Below, piece after piece: positions 1 to 6,022 of a DNA stretch of 8,988 nucleotides. This stretch comes from Chryseobacterium sp. UBA6632 (GTDB lineage Bacteria > Bacteroidota > Bacteroidia > Flavobacteriales > Weeksellaceae). The stretch is taken from NCBI GenBank assembly GCA_002455915.1, contig DKLU01000346.1:1-8988 (forward strand). The letters are read 5' to 3'. The notes under the pieces were generated by a model. The model did no database searches. It was not told the origin of the DNA and saw only the letters and a list, made by a program, of their open reading frames with translations. Both the position numbers and the translations under genes were made by a program. The first letter of the stretch is position 1. Each line of letters opens with the position of its first letter.

Positions 1-1012
1 GCTGATGGTGAAGGAAAAACCCTGCCGCCAAACCAATCAGACTTCCGATGATCGTGTCCAGCAATCTGGCGTGCATTAAATGTTCTACATTATGATGAAT
101 TTCACTTCCTGTTTCTGCTAAAAGAATAGTTAAGGGAGTAATGAAAATCACCGCCAAACCATAATTTCTCACTACCATCAATTCAATGATAAATTGTAAA
201 ATCGTGATAATAACGATCATCACAATCTTTTCGGGATCAAATAGCAGAATGAGCCATGCAAAACCTATTCCGATAAAAGTTCCTAAAATTCTGTGCATAT
301 TTCGTTGTCGCACATGTTCAAAATTTCGTCCCTGAATAATGGCAATCGCTGCAATAGAAATCCAATAGCTATTATTGAACTTCAAAACATGACCGATGAT
401 TAAAGTCAAAGCCATGAAAATTCCGATAATTGAACTTTCTACAAACCTGGTATATCTCCTCTTATTAAACGATCTTCGTGGAATGCTTACCTTTTTACTT
501 TTTTCAACAAAAACAGAATAGATAAAAGCAAAAGAACAGGATAAAATAGCTCCCATTGCCACCAGTCCTACTCTTATAGGAATCATTTCTAAATCAAATG
601 GAAAGGTACTCGCCATTGCCGCAACCATGATAAAGAAAAAATTTCCCGGCGGCGGAATTGTAAAATAAGACGAAATAAAATGAGCCAGAAATGCAACAAT
701 TCCCACTGATAATGCCGAAAAGTAGACATTAAAACCAAAGAACAGACTTATGGTAAACGAAAAAACCATTCCTAAAGCACAAATTGCCAAATGAATCATT
801 CTCTGTGTAATTGGTGCTGATGTTAGATACAAAATCGTTAATGCTCCCAAACTGGAAATGCTTCCGTAATTGGGTTTTCCTAAGAAATAGCCGATGAATA
901 AACAACTTCCGATACACAACGCAGCAAGAACAGGAAAATGCCATTTCCTTTCTGTCTGTTTGAATTCCAATAAATATTGAAACCGATGATATATGGGATT
1001 TTGTACCTTCAT
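1..1012 (-). CDS. FUSC-family inner-membrane protein (partial, C-terminus beyond left edge)
   Basis: An open frame of 337 codons starts at the ATG complementary to 1010-1012 and runs off the window with no stop. I translated it by hand. It shows two blocks of six likely membrane helices: about residues 26-45, 50-66, 74-93, 98-117, 125-137 and 147-168, then 194-210, 216-226, 242-258, 262-281, 284-299 and 317-334. A basic cytoplasmic linker (PRRSFNKRRYTR, 178-189) separates them. The second block carries the conserved-looking stretch QGRNFEHVRQRN...HRILGT (227-245), typical of FUSC/YccS-like proteins, which are related to aromatic-acid efflux components (AaeB) and are otherwise poorly characterised. 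The substrate cannot be told from sequence. The start lies 3 bases after the mazG stop, so the two are probably co-transcribed. A C-terminal soluble domain is expected outside the window. The family call is fairly safe; the role is not. Confidence 0.85.
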   Translation of the reverse strand, partial: MKVQNPIYHRFQYLLEFKQTERKWHFPVLAALCIGSCLFIGYFLGKPNYGSISSLGALTILYLTSAPITQRMIHLAICALGMVFSFTISLFFGFNVYFSALSVGIVAFLAHFISSYFTIPPPGNFFFIMVAAMASTFPFDLEMIPIRVGLVAMGAILSCSFAFIYSVFVEKSKKVSIPRRSFNKRRYTRFVESSIIGIFMALTLIIGHVLKFNNSYWISIAAIAIIQGRNFEHVRQRNMHRILGTFIGIGFAWLILLFDPEKIVMIVIITILQFIIELMVVRNYGLAVIFITPLTILLAETGSEIHHNVEHLMHARLLDTIIGSLIGLAAGFFLHHQ

Positions 1013-1015
1013 TTT

Positions 1016-1783
1016 TTATTGTAAACGCTTCGCTTTTTCCCACAAAACATCCATTTCTTCCAAAGTCATTTCTCCTAATTGTAAATCTGCCTCAGCTGCA
1101 AGCTGTTCCAATTTCTGGAATCTTGAAATGAATTTCAAATTGGTTCTTTCCAACGCAGAATCCGGGTTAATTCCTGAAATTCTTGCATAATTGATCAACG
1201 AGAAAAAGACATCGCCCAATTCCTGTTCTTTTTTATCCAAATCTGTTTCCGCGTGAAACTCTTGAATTTCTTCATCTACTTTTTTCCAGGCATCTTCAGC
1301 ATCATGAAATTCAAAACCAATTCCTTTCACTTTATCCTGAATTCTATAGGCTTTTACCAAACTCGGCAGACTTTTCGGAACTCCGCCCAAAATAGACTTA
1401 TTTCCTTCTTTTAATTTTAATTTTTCCCAGTTCTGCTTTACTTCTTCTTCGTCTTTTACTTCGGTATCACCGTAAATATGTGGATGACGGAAAATCAGTT
1501 TTTCATTTAAAGAATTTATGACATCTGCTATATCAAAACTCTCCTTTTCTGAACCTATTTTAGCATAAAAAACCAAATGAAGCAAAACATCTCCTAGTTC
1601 TTTTTTTATTTCCTGTAAATCATTTTGCAAAATAGCATCCGAAAGCTCGTAGGTTTCCTCTAGCGTCAAATGACGAAGCGATTCTAACGTTTGCTTCTGA
1701 TCCCACGGACATTTCTCACGCAAATCATCCATAATATCCAATAATCTTCCGAAGGCTTCTAGTTTTTCCTGTTTGGTATTCAT
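1016..1783 (-). CDS. mazG: Nucleoside triphosphate pyrophosphohydrolase MazG
   Basis: MazG hydrolyses (d)NTPs to NMP and pyrophosphate, clearing aberrant nucleotides in the cytoplasm. The 255-residue product matches the usual full-length two-domain form. The N-terminal domain shows CPWD (25-28), the metal-binding EETYE (42-46) and KELGD (61-65), then RHPHIY (99-104). The C-terminal domain repeats the helical pattern with EEIQEF (171-176), QELGD (187-191) and the NPDSALERTN segment (206-215). I chose the ATG at 1781-1783. An upstream in-frame TTG at 1796-1798 would add five residues, but it sits very close to the predicted -7 box and the family usually begins near MNTKQ. Downstream, the FUSC gene starts after 3 bases, implying one transcript. 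Upstream lies a noncoding repeat-rich stretch and the terminator of the DUF5606 gene, so mazG probably has its own promoter. Confidence 0.97.
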   Translation of the reverse strand: MNTKQEKLEAFGRLLDIMDDLREKCPWDQKQTLESLRHLTLEETYELSDAILQNDLQEIKKELGDVLLHLVFYAKIGSEKESFDIADVINSLNEKLIFRHPHIYGDTEVKDEEEVKQNWEKLKLKEGNKSILGGVPKSLPSLVKAYRIQDKVKGIGFEFHDAEDAWKKVDEEIQEFHAETDLDKKEQELGDVFFSLINYARISGINPDSALERTNLKFISRFQKLEQLAAEADLQLGEMTLEEMDVLWEKAKRLQ

Positions 1784-1805
1784 AAATTGAAAATTCAAAG
1801 TGATA

Positions 1806-1813
1806 CAAATTTA
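1806..1813 (-). promoter_or_regulatory. Predicted -7 promoter box of mazG
   Basis: On the minus strand this reads TAAATTTG, a perfect match to the Bacteroidota -7 consensus TAnnTTTG. It lies 22 bases upstream of the chosen mazG ATG, which would give a leader of roughly 15-20 nt. No TTG/TTTG -33 element is visible at the expected 17-23 base spacing, so strength is uncertain. Confidence 0.55.
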
Positions 1814-1831
1814 CGGGAAATCTTTGTGAAT

Positions 1832-2039
1832 GTTCTTTTGTCTTGAAACAAAAGAACGAAAAATTCAAGACTTGGAATCTTCCGCTAAAAATTAAAATTC
1901 AAACCTAAAATCCCCAAAACTCACGCGAATTAAGCATAAGTCCTTCGTAAAAAAATTGTCTCGCGCTCAAACCGTGGGAATTTCTTAACCGACTAAATTC
2001 TAATTTTCTTAACGCTCCATTTTCCTATGTCGGTTTAAG
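1832..2039. repeat. Structured noncoding element, candidate interspersed repeat
   Basis: The 316 bases between mazG and the DUF5606 gene contain no plausible gene. Inside them I see three inverted repeats. The first is a perfect 9-bp stem, GTTCTTTTG (1832-1840) with CAAAAGAAC (1849-1857), around an 8-base loop. The second is CGCGA (1924-1928) with TCGCG (1961-1965). The third is CTTAACCGAC (1984-1993) with GTCGGTTTAAG (2029-2039), 10 bp with one bulged base. The first loop (TCTTGAA, 1841-1847) is also exactly complementary to TTCAAGA at 1864-1870. From memory, similar sequence recurs between genes in Chryseobacterium genomes, which suggests a dispersed repeat family, but I could not check this. 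Its borders are only approximate. Confidence 0.5.
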
Positions 2040-2043
2040 TCTG

Positions 2044-2076
2044 AAAACAAAAAACCTCATCATTTCTGACGAGGTT
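2044..2076 (-). terminator. Rho-independent terminator after the ruvX-def-DUF5606 operon
   Basis: On the minus strand, AACCTC pairs with GAGGTT. The stem is extended by a G-U wobble and TCA/TGA to 10 bp, and closed by a GAAA tetraloop. TTTTTTGTTTT follows directly. The hairpin starts 24 bases after the DUF5606 stop codon, the right place to end that transcript. Confidence 0.9.
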
Positions 2077-2099
2077 GATATTTTTAGTTCAAAAAAGAA

Positions 2100-2660
2100 T
2101 TATCCTTTTTTAGACTGAGTCGTTTTTGGAGCTGATTTCGGAGCTGAAGTCGCTTTTACTTTCGGCGTTGCTGGCTTGTCTGCTTTTGGAGCAACTTTTT
2201 TAGGAGCTTCAGTTTCTAAGCTTACTTCTTCAGCTGGCGCACCTTCTAATGTTTCAGGCTCTGCTTTTACGAAGCTTTCAGGAGTGATGTATCCCGCTTT
2301 GTGAAGAATATTGTACCACTGAGCCAATTTTTTGATATCAGAAGCGTAAACTCTTTCTGTATCATAATTTGGAAGAGAAGCTAACATGAATTCTTTCAAT
2401 TCAGCATCACTAGATTTGTGAGCAATAGCTTCTTTGTAATCGTTGTTCTTAGCAATATTTTCAAAAACTTCGAACAAAGGAACTTCTTTATCGAATGTAA
2501 ACATCGCGATATTATCTAGCAAACTTACTTGGCTAGAGTTTCCAATGCTTACTTTTTTCTTTGTAGTAACATCTTCAATAATAAATCCGTTTCTTAATTG
2601 AGAAACTAATTTGAAAAGTCCTGGTTTTCCAGAAATTGAAATTATTTTTTCTAACAGCAT
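2100..2660 (-). CDS. DUF5606 family protein
   Basis: The 186-residue product has no signal peptide or membrane segment, so it is probably cytoplasmic. Residues 1 to about 130 form a compact conserved-looking domain beginning MLLEKIISISGKPGLFKL, with DIKKLAQWYNILHKAGY at 108-124. I recognise this as the DUF5606 family of Bacteroidota, whose function is unknown. Residues from about 132 to 186 are a low-complexity tail rich in Ala, Pro, Lys and Glu, ending in a basic SKKG. The tail looks disordered and could tether the protein to nucleic acid or ribosomes, but that is a guess. It lies 100 bases downstream of def and ahead of a strong terminator, so it is likely the last gene of ruvX-def-DUF5606. 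I see no TAnnTTTG box in the 100-base gap. Confidence 0.88.
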   Translation of the reverse strand: MLLEKIISISGKPGLFKLVSQLRNGFIIEDVTTKKKVSIGNSSQVSLLDNIAMFTFDKEVPLFEVFENIAKNNDYKEAIAHKSSDAELKEFMLASLPNYDTERVYASDIKKLAQWYNILHKAGYITPESFVKAEPETLEGAPAEEVSLETEAPKKVAPKADKPATPKVKATSAPKSAPKTTQSKKG

Positions 2661-2691
2661 AATTTTATTTTTTGTAAATTCTGCAATCGGC

Positions 2692-2721
2692 TTTCAGTAC
2701 TTCGACTCGCTCAGTCTGAAA
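2692..2721. repeat. Short imperfect palindrome between def and the DUF5606 gene
   Basis: TTTCAG (2692-2697) pairs with CTGAAA (2716-2721), and ACT (2699-2701) with AGT (2713-2715), leaving one bulged T and an 11-base loop TCGACTCGCTC. No T-run follows in either direction, so it is not a terminator. Its core, cttcgactcgctcag, resembles from memory a small palindromic repeat scattered between genes of many Flavobacteriia (variants of CTTCGACTCCGCTCAG). The match is recalled, not checked. Confidence 0.5.
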
Positions 2722-2760
2722 CTTTTTGCGCTTTTATTTTTCTTTTTTAATTATTCAAAA

Positions 2761-3333
2761 CTATTTTGGAAATCTCATTTTGTAATTGATGCTTACGTCT
2801 CCCTGAGTGATTTTTGATAATTTACCTTTCACCAATTTCTTCTTTAAAGCACTTAGATGGTCGGTAAATAAAATCCCTTCAATATGATCATATTCATGCT
2901 GAATTACGCGGGCTCTAATATCGGAAAAAGTTTCTGTATGTTTTACAAAATTTTCGTCATAATATTCGATCACGATTGTTTCCTTTCTTTTCACATCTTC
3001 TCTTACATCCGGAATAGAAAGACAACCTTCATTAAACTTCCATTCTTCGCCAGATTCTTCTAAAATCTGCGCATTGATGAAAACTTTTTTAAATGCAGCC
3101 AATTCATCCTTAATATCTTCATAATCCTCATCGTCTGCTAAAGGAGTAACGTCTATCACGAATAAACGAATGTCTAACCCGATTTGCGGTGCAGCCAGCC
3201 CTATACCGTTTGCACTGTACATCGTTTCAAACATATTGTCTATCAACTCTTGTAGCGCCGGATAATCTTTATCAATATCCTTCCCTACTTTTCTTAAAAC
3301 TGAATCCCCAAAGGCTCTTATCGGTAAAATCAT
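2761..3333 (-). CDS. def: Peptide deformylase
   Basis: Peptide deformylase removes the formyl group from the N-terminal methionine of new proteins in the cytoplasm. All three signature motifs are intact: GIGLAAPQ (43-50, with Gln50), EGCLS (102-106, with metal ligand Cys104) and HEYDH (146-150, with metal ligands His146 and His150 and catalytic Glu147). The length of 190 residues is normal for Bacteroidota. An acidic stretch at about 67-78 (DDEDYEDIKDEL) separates motifs 1 and 2. The ATG at 3331-3333 overlaps the ruvX stop codon in an ATGA arrangement, which points to translational coupling with ruvX. The DUF5606 gene follows 100 bases downstream. Confidence 0.98.
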   Translation of the reverse strand: MILPIRAFGDSVLRKVGKDIDKDYPALQELIDNMFETMYSANGIGLAAPQIGLDIRLFVIDVTPLADDEDYEDIKDELAAFKKVFINAQILEESGEEWKFNEGCLSIPDVREDVKRKETIVIEYYDENFVKHTETFSDIRARVIQHEYDHIEGILFTDHLSALKKKLVKGKLSKITQGDVSINYKMRFPK

Positions 3334-3746
3334 CTTGTTCTTTGTTCTAAAAAATTCTGCAATATGATGGTTGCACTTACTTTATCTATTAATCCCTTTT
3401 CCTGTCTCTGTTTTTTACTTTTTCCACTTTGGGAAATAAAAAACGAAGCCATTTTCGAGGTAAATCTTTCATCCAGACGATTCACTTTTACAATCGGAAA
3501 TTCTTTTTGAAAAATTTCTATAAACTTTAAAATGTCTGTTTCTACTTCTGAAATATTTCCTTTCAAATCTACAGGAAGCCCGATTACGACTTCATCTACC
3601 TTATTTTCGCCGAAATATTTTTTCAAAAAATCAACTAGTAAAGGAGTTTGTACCGTATCCAGACCACTCGCTATAATCTGCATATCATCCGTCGCAGCAA
3701 TGCCACAACGAGCCTTTCCATAATCTATTGCAAGGATCTGTCCCAT
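3330..3746 (-). CDS. ruvX: RuvX/YqgF family Holliday-junction resolvase-like nuclease
   Basis: This RNase H-fold protein belongs to the YqgF/RuvX family, linked in other bacteria to Holliday-junction resolution and to 16S rRNA 5'-end processing. Which role applies here is not decided by sequence. The 138 residues match the family size. Visible motifs are the first-strand DYGKARCGIA with Asp8, GLPVDLKGNISE (56-67), DERFTS (92-97) and DKVSA (121-125), which together carry the acidic active-site residues. It is first in an operon with def, sharing four bases (ATGA, 3330-3333). Its ATG at 3744-3746 lies only 7 bases from a perfect -7 box, so the mRNA probably has almost no leader. The sixA-like gene diverges from it. 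Confidence 0.96.
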   Translation of the reverse strand: MGQILAIDYGKARCGIAATDDMQIIASGLDTVQTPLLVDFLKKYFGENKVDEVVIGLPVDLKGNISEVETDILKFIEIFQKEFPIVKVNRLDERFTSKMASFFISQSGKSKKQRQEKGLIDKVSATIILQNFLEQRTR

Positions 3747-3753
3747 AAGTTTG

Positions 3754-3787
3754 CAAATTTAGTAAATTTTAATGATTTTATTCCAAA
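3754..3787 (-). promoter_or_regulatory. Promoter of the ruvX-def-DUF5606 operon
   Basis: On the minus strand TTTG (3784-3787) is followed after 22 bases by TAAATTTG (3754-3761). This fits the Flavobacteriia promoter rule TTG-N17-23-TAnnTTTG. It is the only promoter in the window where I see both elements at a proper distance. The -7 box ends 7 bases from the ruvX ATG, so transcription should start just ahead of the start codon. Confidence 0.75.
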
Positions 3788-3859
3788 CACAGTTTTTTTT
3801 ATAAATCATGTTTTATTCCGTTATTTTTTTTATAATTTTAATTTTCCAAAAACGAAAAT

Positions 3860-4336
3860 ATGAAGAAACTCATCCTCGTAAGACATGCAAAAAGCGACTG
3901 GCCGGAAGAAACGGAGGACTTCGACAGACCATTGGCAGACAAGGGATTAGAAGAAGCCATGCATATGTCCCGATTTATGAAAACAAATAATGTTTCCATA
4001 GATTCTTTTGTATCGAGCCCGGCGGTTCGAGCGCTGAATACGTGCAGAATTTTTAATCAGACCTATCATATCAATATTATTACGGATGAGAAACTTTACA
4101 ATCCCTCGGAAAGCAATTTTGAATCAGTAATTTATGATTTAGACGACAGCCACGAATCGGTTGCATTTTTCTCACACAATAACGGAATTTCCAATTTCGC
4201 CAATTCTATTTCGGAAGATATTTTTCACTTCCCGACTTGCGGTGTTGCCGGTTTTGAGATCGACTGCAATTCTTGGTCTGAGTTTGATGGTGCTAAAAAG
4301 AAACTACTGTTCTTTTATGATCCCGGAAAGATCTAG
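3860..4336 (+). CDS. SixA-like histidine phosphatase family protein
   Basis: The 158-residue cytoplasmic protein belongs to the histidine phosphatase (RHG) superfamily. Near the N-terminus LVRHAKSDW carries Arg8 and the nucleophile His9. DFDRPLADKG (20-29) and SSPAVRA (52-58, phosphate-binding Arg57) follow, and SHNNG (105-109) supplies the second histidine, His106. Length and the RPLADKG segment fit the SixA subgroup, whose E. coli member dephosphorylates phosphohistidine on phosphotransfer proteins. The substrate here is unknown, and small-molecule phosphatase activity is equally possible. The gene stands alone: it diverges from ruvX across 113 bases and converges on the serine hydrolase gene with a shared terminator. 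The upstream region is very T-rich and I see no convincing -7 box. Confidence 0.9.
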   Translation: MKKLILVRHAKSDWPEETEDFDRPLADKGLEEAMHMSRFMKTNNVSIDSFVSSPAVRALNTCRIFNQTYHINIITDEKLYNPSESNFESVIYDLDDSHESVAFFSHNNGISNFANSISEDIFHFPTCGVAGFEIDCNSWSEFDGAKKKLLFFYDPGKI

Positions 4337-4360
4337 ATTATCTCTTTGACAGATTTAAAT

Positions 4361-4391
4361 AAAAAAAAGCTCCAACAAAAGTTGAAGCTTT
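4361..4391. terminator. Bidirectional terminator between sixA-like and serine hydrolase genes
   Basis: AAAGCT (4366-4371) and CAAC (4373-4376) pair with GTTG (4381-4384) and AGCTTT (4386-4391) around an AAAA loop. The single mismatch C/A on the plus strand becomes a G-U wobble on the minus strand, giving a full 11-bp stem there followed by a run of eight T. On the plus strand a T-rich tract (GATTTTTATTTTC) follows. It sits 29 bases after one stop codon and 5 after the other, so it can serve both convergent genes, better for the minus strand. Confidence 0.88.
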
Positions 4392-4396
4392 GATTT

Positions 4397-5941
4397 TTAT
4401 TTTCTTTTTAAATCTAAATCATCAAAATCAAAACTGAAATCGGTAACATCAGAAATTGCTTTTAATTTCGCAGATTGTGCTTTTCCGTTTTCATCGTAAC
4501 TGAAAATGATATAAGAATCGGCATCATAGCTTCTGTCGTCCCATTTGATGATAAAAGAATTATTTGAAAAAGGTAATAATTCACCTTTTAACCTTGGAGA
4601 ATTTTTGCATGAAAGTCTGTATATATTTCCTTGTTGAGCAATATCTACATCTCCAAACCAAACATCATTGTAAGTTCCAACGAATTGTTCAGATTTTGGA
4701 TGAAGATTTTTCTCTTTTTTAAAGGCTTCAGATTTAGCAAAAGCTTCTTTTTTCTGTTTATCATAAAGTTCATCCACTTTTTTCATTCTCTCGCCGTAAG
4801 TTTTCAACCAGTTTCTGTCTGCCACTCCAAGATAAGAATCTTTTACCGTGTTTGTAATGGTGTTGAAAGCTGCACCCGACTGTTGATTAGTCAGTACCAC
4901 AATACCTAATTTAAGATCAGGAATCAAGGTAAACTGAGTCACCGTACCGATCAATCCGCCTGTATGCTGAATCTGCTTGTGACCTTTAACATCACTTAAA
5001 AACCAACCCATTCCATACCCATAAAAACTCGTGTCATAAGGATTTTTAGCCGCCACTTTATCAGGAATCTGTAAACTCCAAAGCTGTTGAACATTTTTAT
5101 CTGAAACCAATTTTTTACCGTCTTTGGTTGTAAAATTATTCATCAGACATTCTGCCCACGTCGTCATGTCTTTGATGTTACTCATAATTCCTCCGGCTGC
5201 ATTTCCCGTTTCATTCCAATCGTGAGGAACGGCGATTGCTTTTCCGTCTACCGGTGCGTGCGCATCAATTTTATTGGTAATTGCTTTTGCTCTGTTGTAA
5301 CTTCCAAAACTTGAAGTCATGCCAACAGGTTTCATAATTCTCTGTTCAATAAATTCAGCCCAGCTTAATCCAGAAACTCTGTGAATCACTTCTCCGGCAA
5401 CAATAAACATGATATTATTATAATCCAAAGTCGTTCTGAAAGGATTTTCAGGCTTCAGATATCTTACGTTATGTACAATATCATTCACCGTCAGATTTCC
5501 ACCTTCAGGAAAAAACATCAAATCGCCCTGTCCTAAACCTAAACCTGCTCTGTGCGTCACCAAGTCTTTGATCGTCACATTTTGGGAAACATACGGATCA
5601 TACATTTGAAATTCAGGAATATATTTTGAAACTTTATCATCCCAATCCAGTTTTCCTTCATCTGCCAAAATCGCCAAAGCCGTACACGTAAAACCTTTAG
5701 AATTGGAAGCAATCCCAACCAAAGTATTATCGTCCATCGGTTGTTTTGTGGTTAACGAACGAACGCCAAATCCTTTAGAATAAATAACTTTTCCGTCTTT
5801 GATAATTCCGACAGACATTCCCGGAACGTCAAACGTTTTTAAGGTATTTTGAACCAGGTCGTCCAGCTTTTTCTCTTCAACCTGTGCGTTGGCAACCCCC
5901 ACCGTTAAAAGAAAAAGGAAAAAAGAAAGTTTCTTCTTCAT
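4397..5941 (-). CDS. Secreted serine hydrolase, beta-lactamase/CubicO type, with C-terminal DUF3471-like domain
   Basis: The 514-residue product starts with a clear signal peptide (MKKKLSFFLFLLTVGVANA, likely cleaved before Gln20). No lipobox Cys is present, so it should be periplasmic or secreted. The penicillin-binding-like catalytic set is complete: Ser79-x-x-Lys82 (SNSK), Tyr174-x-Asn176 (YNN) and His326-Thr-Gly-Gly (HTGG, the KTG equivalent). SKGFTCTALAILADEGKLDW and GYGMGW are typical of the class-C-like family. Residues from about 415 form a beta-rich tail (VGTYNDVWFGDV...) resembling DUF3471, often attached to such esterases/peptidases, with a charged linker at 385-412 before it. The natural substrate is unknown: peptidase, esterase or D-aminopeptidase activity are all possible, and antibiotic resistance should not be assumed. 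It is monocistronic, diverging from the GNAT gene. Confidence 0.93.
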   Translation of the reverse strand: MKKKLSFFLFLLTVGVANAQVEEKKLDDLVQNTLKTFDVPGMSVGIIKDGKVIYSKGFGVRSLTTKQPMDDNTLVGIASNSKGFTCTALAILADEGKLDWDDKVSKYIPEFQMYDPYVSQNVTIKDLVTHRAGLGLGQGDLMFFPEGGNLTVNDIVHNVRYLKPENPFRTTLDYNNIMFIVAGEVIHRVSGLSWAEFIEQRIMKPVGMTSSFGSYNRAKAITNKIDAHAPVDGKAIAVPHDWNETGNAAGGIMSNIKDMTTWAECLMNNFTTKDGKKLVSDKNVQQLWSLQIPDKVAAKNPYDTSFYGYGMGWFLSDVKGHKQIQHTGGLIGTVTQFTLIPDLKLGIVVLTNQQSGAAFNTITNTVKDSYLGVADRNWLKTYGERMKKVDELYDKQKKEAFAKSEAFKKEKNLHPKSEQFVGTYNDVWFGDVDIAQQGNIYRLSCKNSPRLKGELLPFSNNSFIIKWDDRSYDADSYIIFSYDENGKAQSAKLKAISDVTDFSFDFDDLDLKRK

Positions 5942-5957
5942 ATTTTTTAAATTTTCT

Positions 5958-5965
5958 CAAAGTTA
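5958..5965 (-). promoter_or_regulatory. Predicted -7 box of the serine hydrolase gene
   Basis: The minus strand reads TAACTTTG, fitting TAnnTTTG, 16 bases upstream of the ATG. No TTG is visible at the -33 distance. Confidence 0.5.
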
Positions 5966-5986
5966 ATCAATTCCGCATTTATTAAT

Positions 5987-5994
5987 TAAATTTG
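5987..5994 (+). promoter_or_regulatory. Predicted -7 box of the GNAT gene
   Basis: TAAATTTG, a perfect TAnnTTTG match, 28 bases upstream of the ATG at 6023. Its expected -33 position falls on the -7 box of the divergent hydrolase gene, and no TTG is present there. Confidence 0.5.
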
Positions 5995-6022
5995 AATTTT
6001 AACCCGAAAAATAAACATTCAA

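Noticed and set aside
729..1043. Minus-strand open frame of 104 codons
   Set aside because: It lies inside the FUSC and mazG genes in another frame, and its product is rich in Cys/Ser/Phe with no family resemblance. The FUSC frame is continuous across it.
993..1190. Plus-strand open frame opposite mazG
   Set aside because: It is antisense to well-conserved mazG coding sequence and has no family resemblance.
1784..1798. TTG start giving mazG five extra residues
   Set aside because: TTG starts are rarer, it lies within about 10 bases of the predicted -7 box, and the ATG at 1781-1783 matches the usual MazG start.
2692..2721. Hairpin considered as a terminator between def and DUF5606
   Set aside because: No T-run follows on either strand.
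3791..3859. Promoter for the sixA-like gene
   Set aside because: The region is T-rich, but no TAnnTTTG box or spaced TTG is present, so I could not support a site.
3532..3990. Plus-strand open frames antisense to ruvX and overlapping the start of the sixA-like gene
   Set aside because: Their products have no recognisable motif, and the ruvX and SixA-like frames carry all the family signatures.
4631..4909. Plus-strand open frame opposite the serine hydrolase
   Set aside because: It is a Phe/Ile/Ser-rich translation of the antisense strand of a conserved gene, expected in AT-rich DNA.
4397..5941. Labelling the serine hydrolase as an antibiotic-resistance beta-lactamase
   Set aside because: The SxxK/YxN/HTGG set and the DUF3471-like tail fit the broad CubicO/esterase-peptidase group; nothing in sequence or context shows drug hydrolysis.
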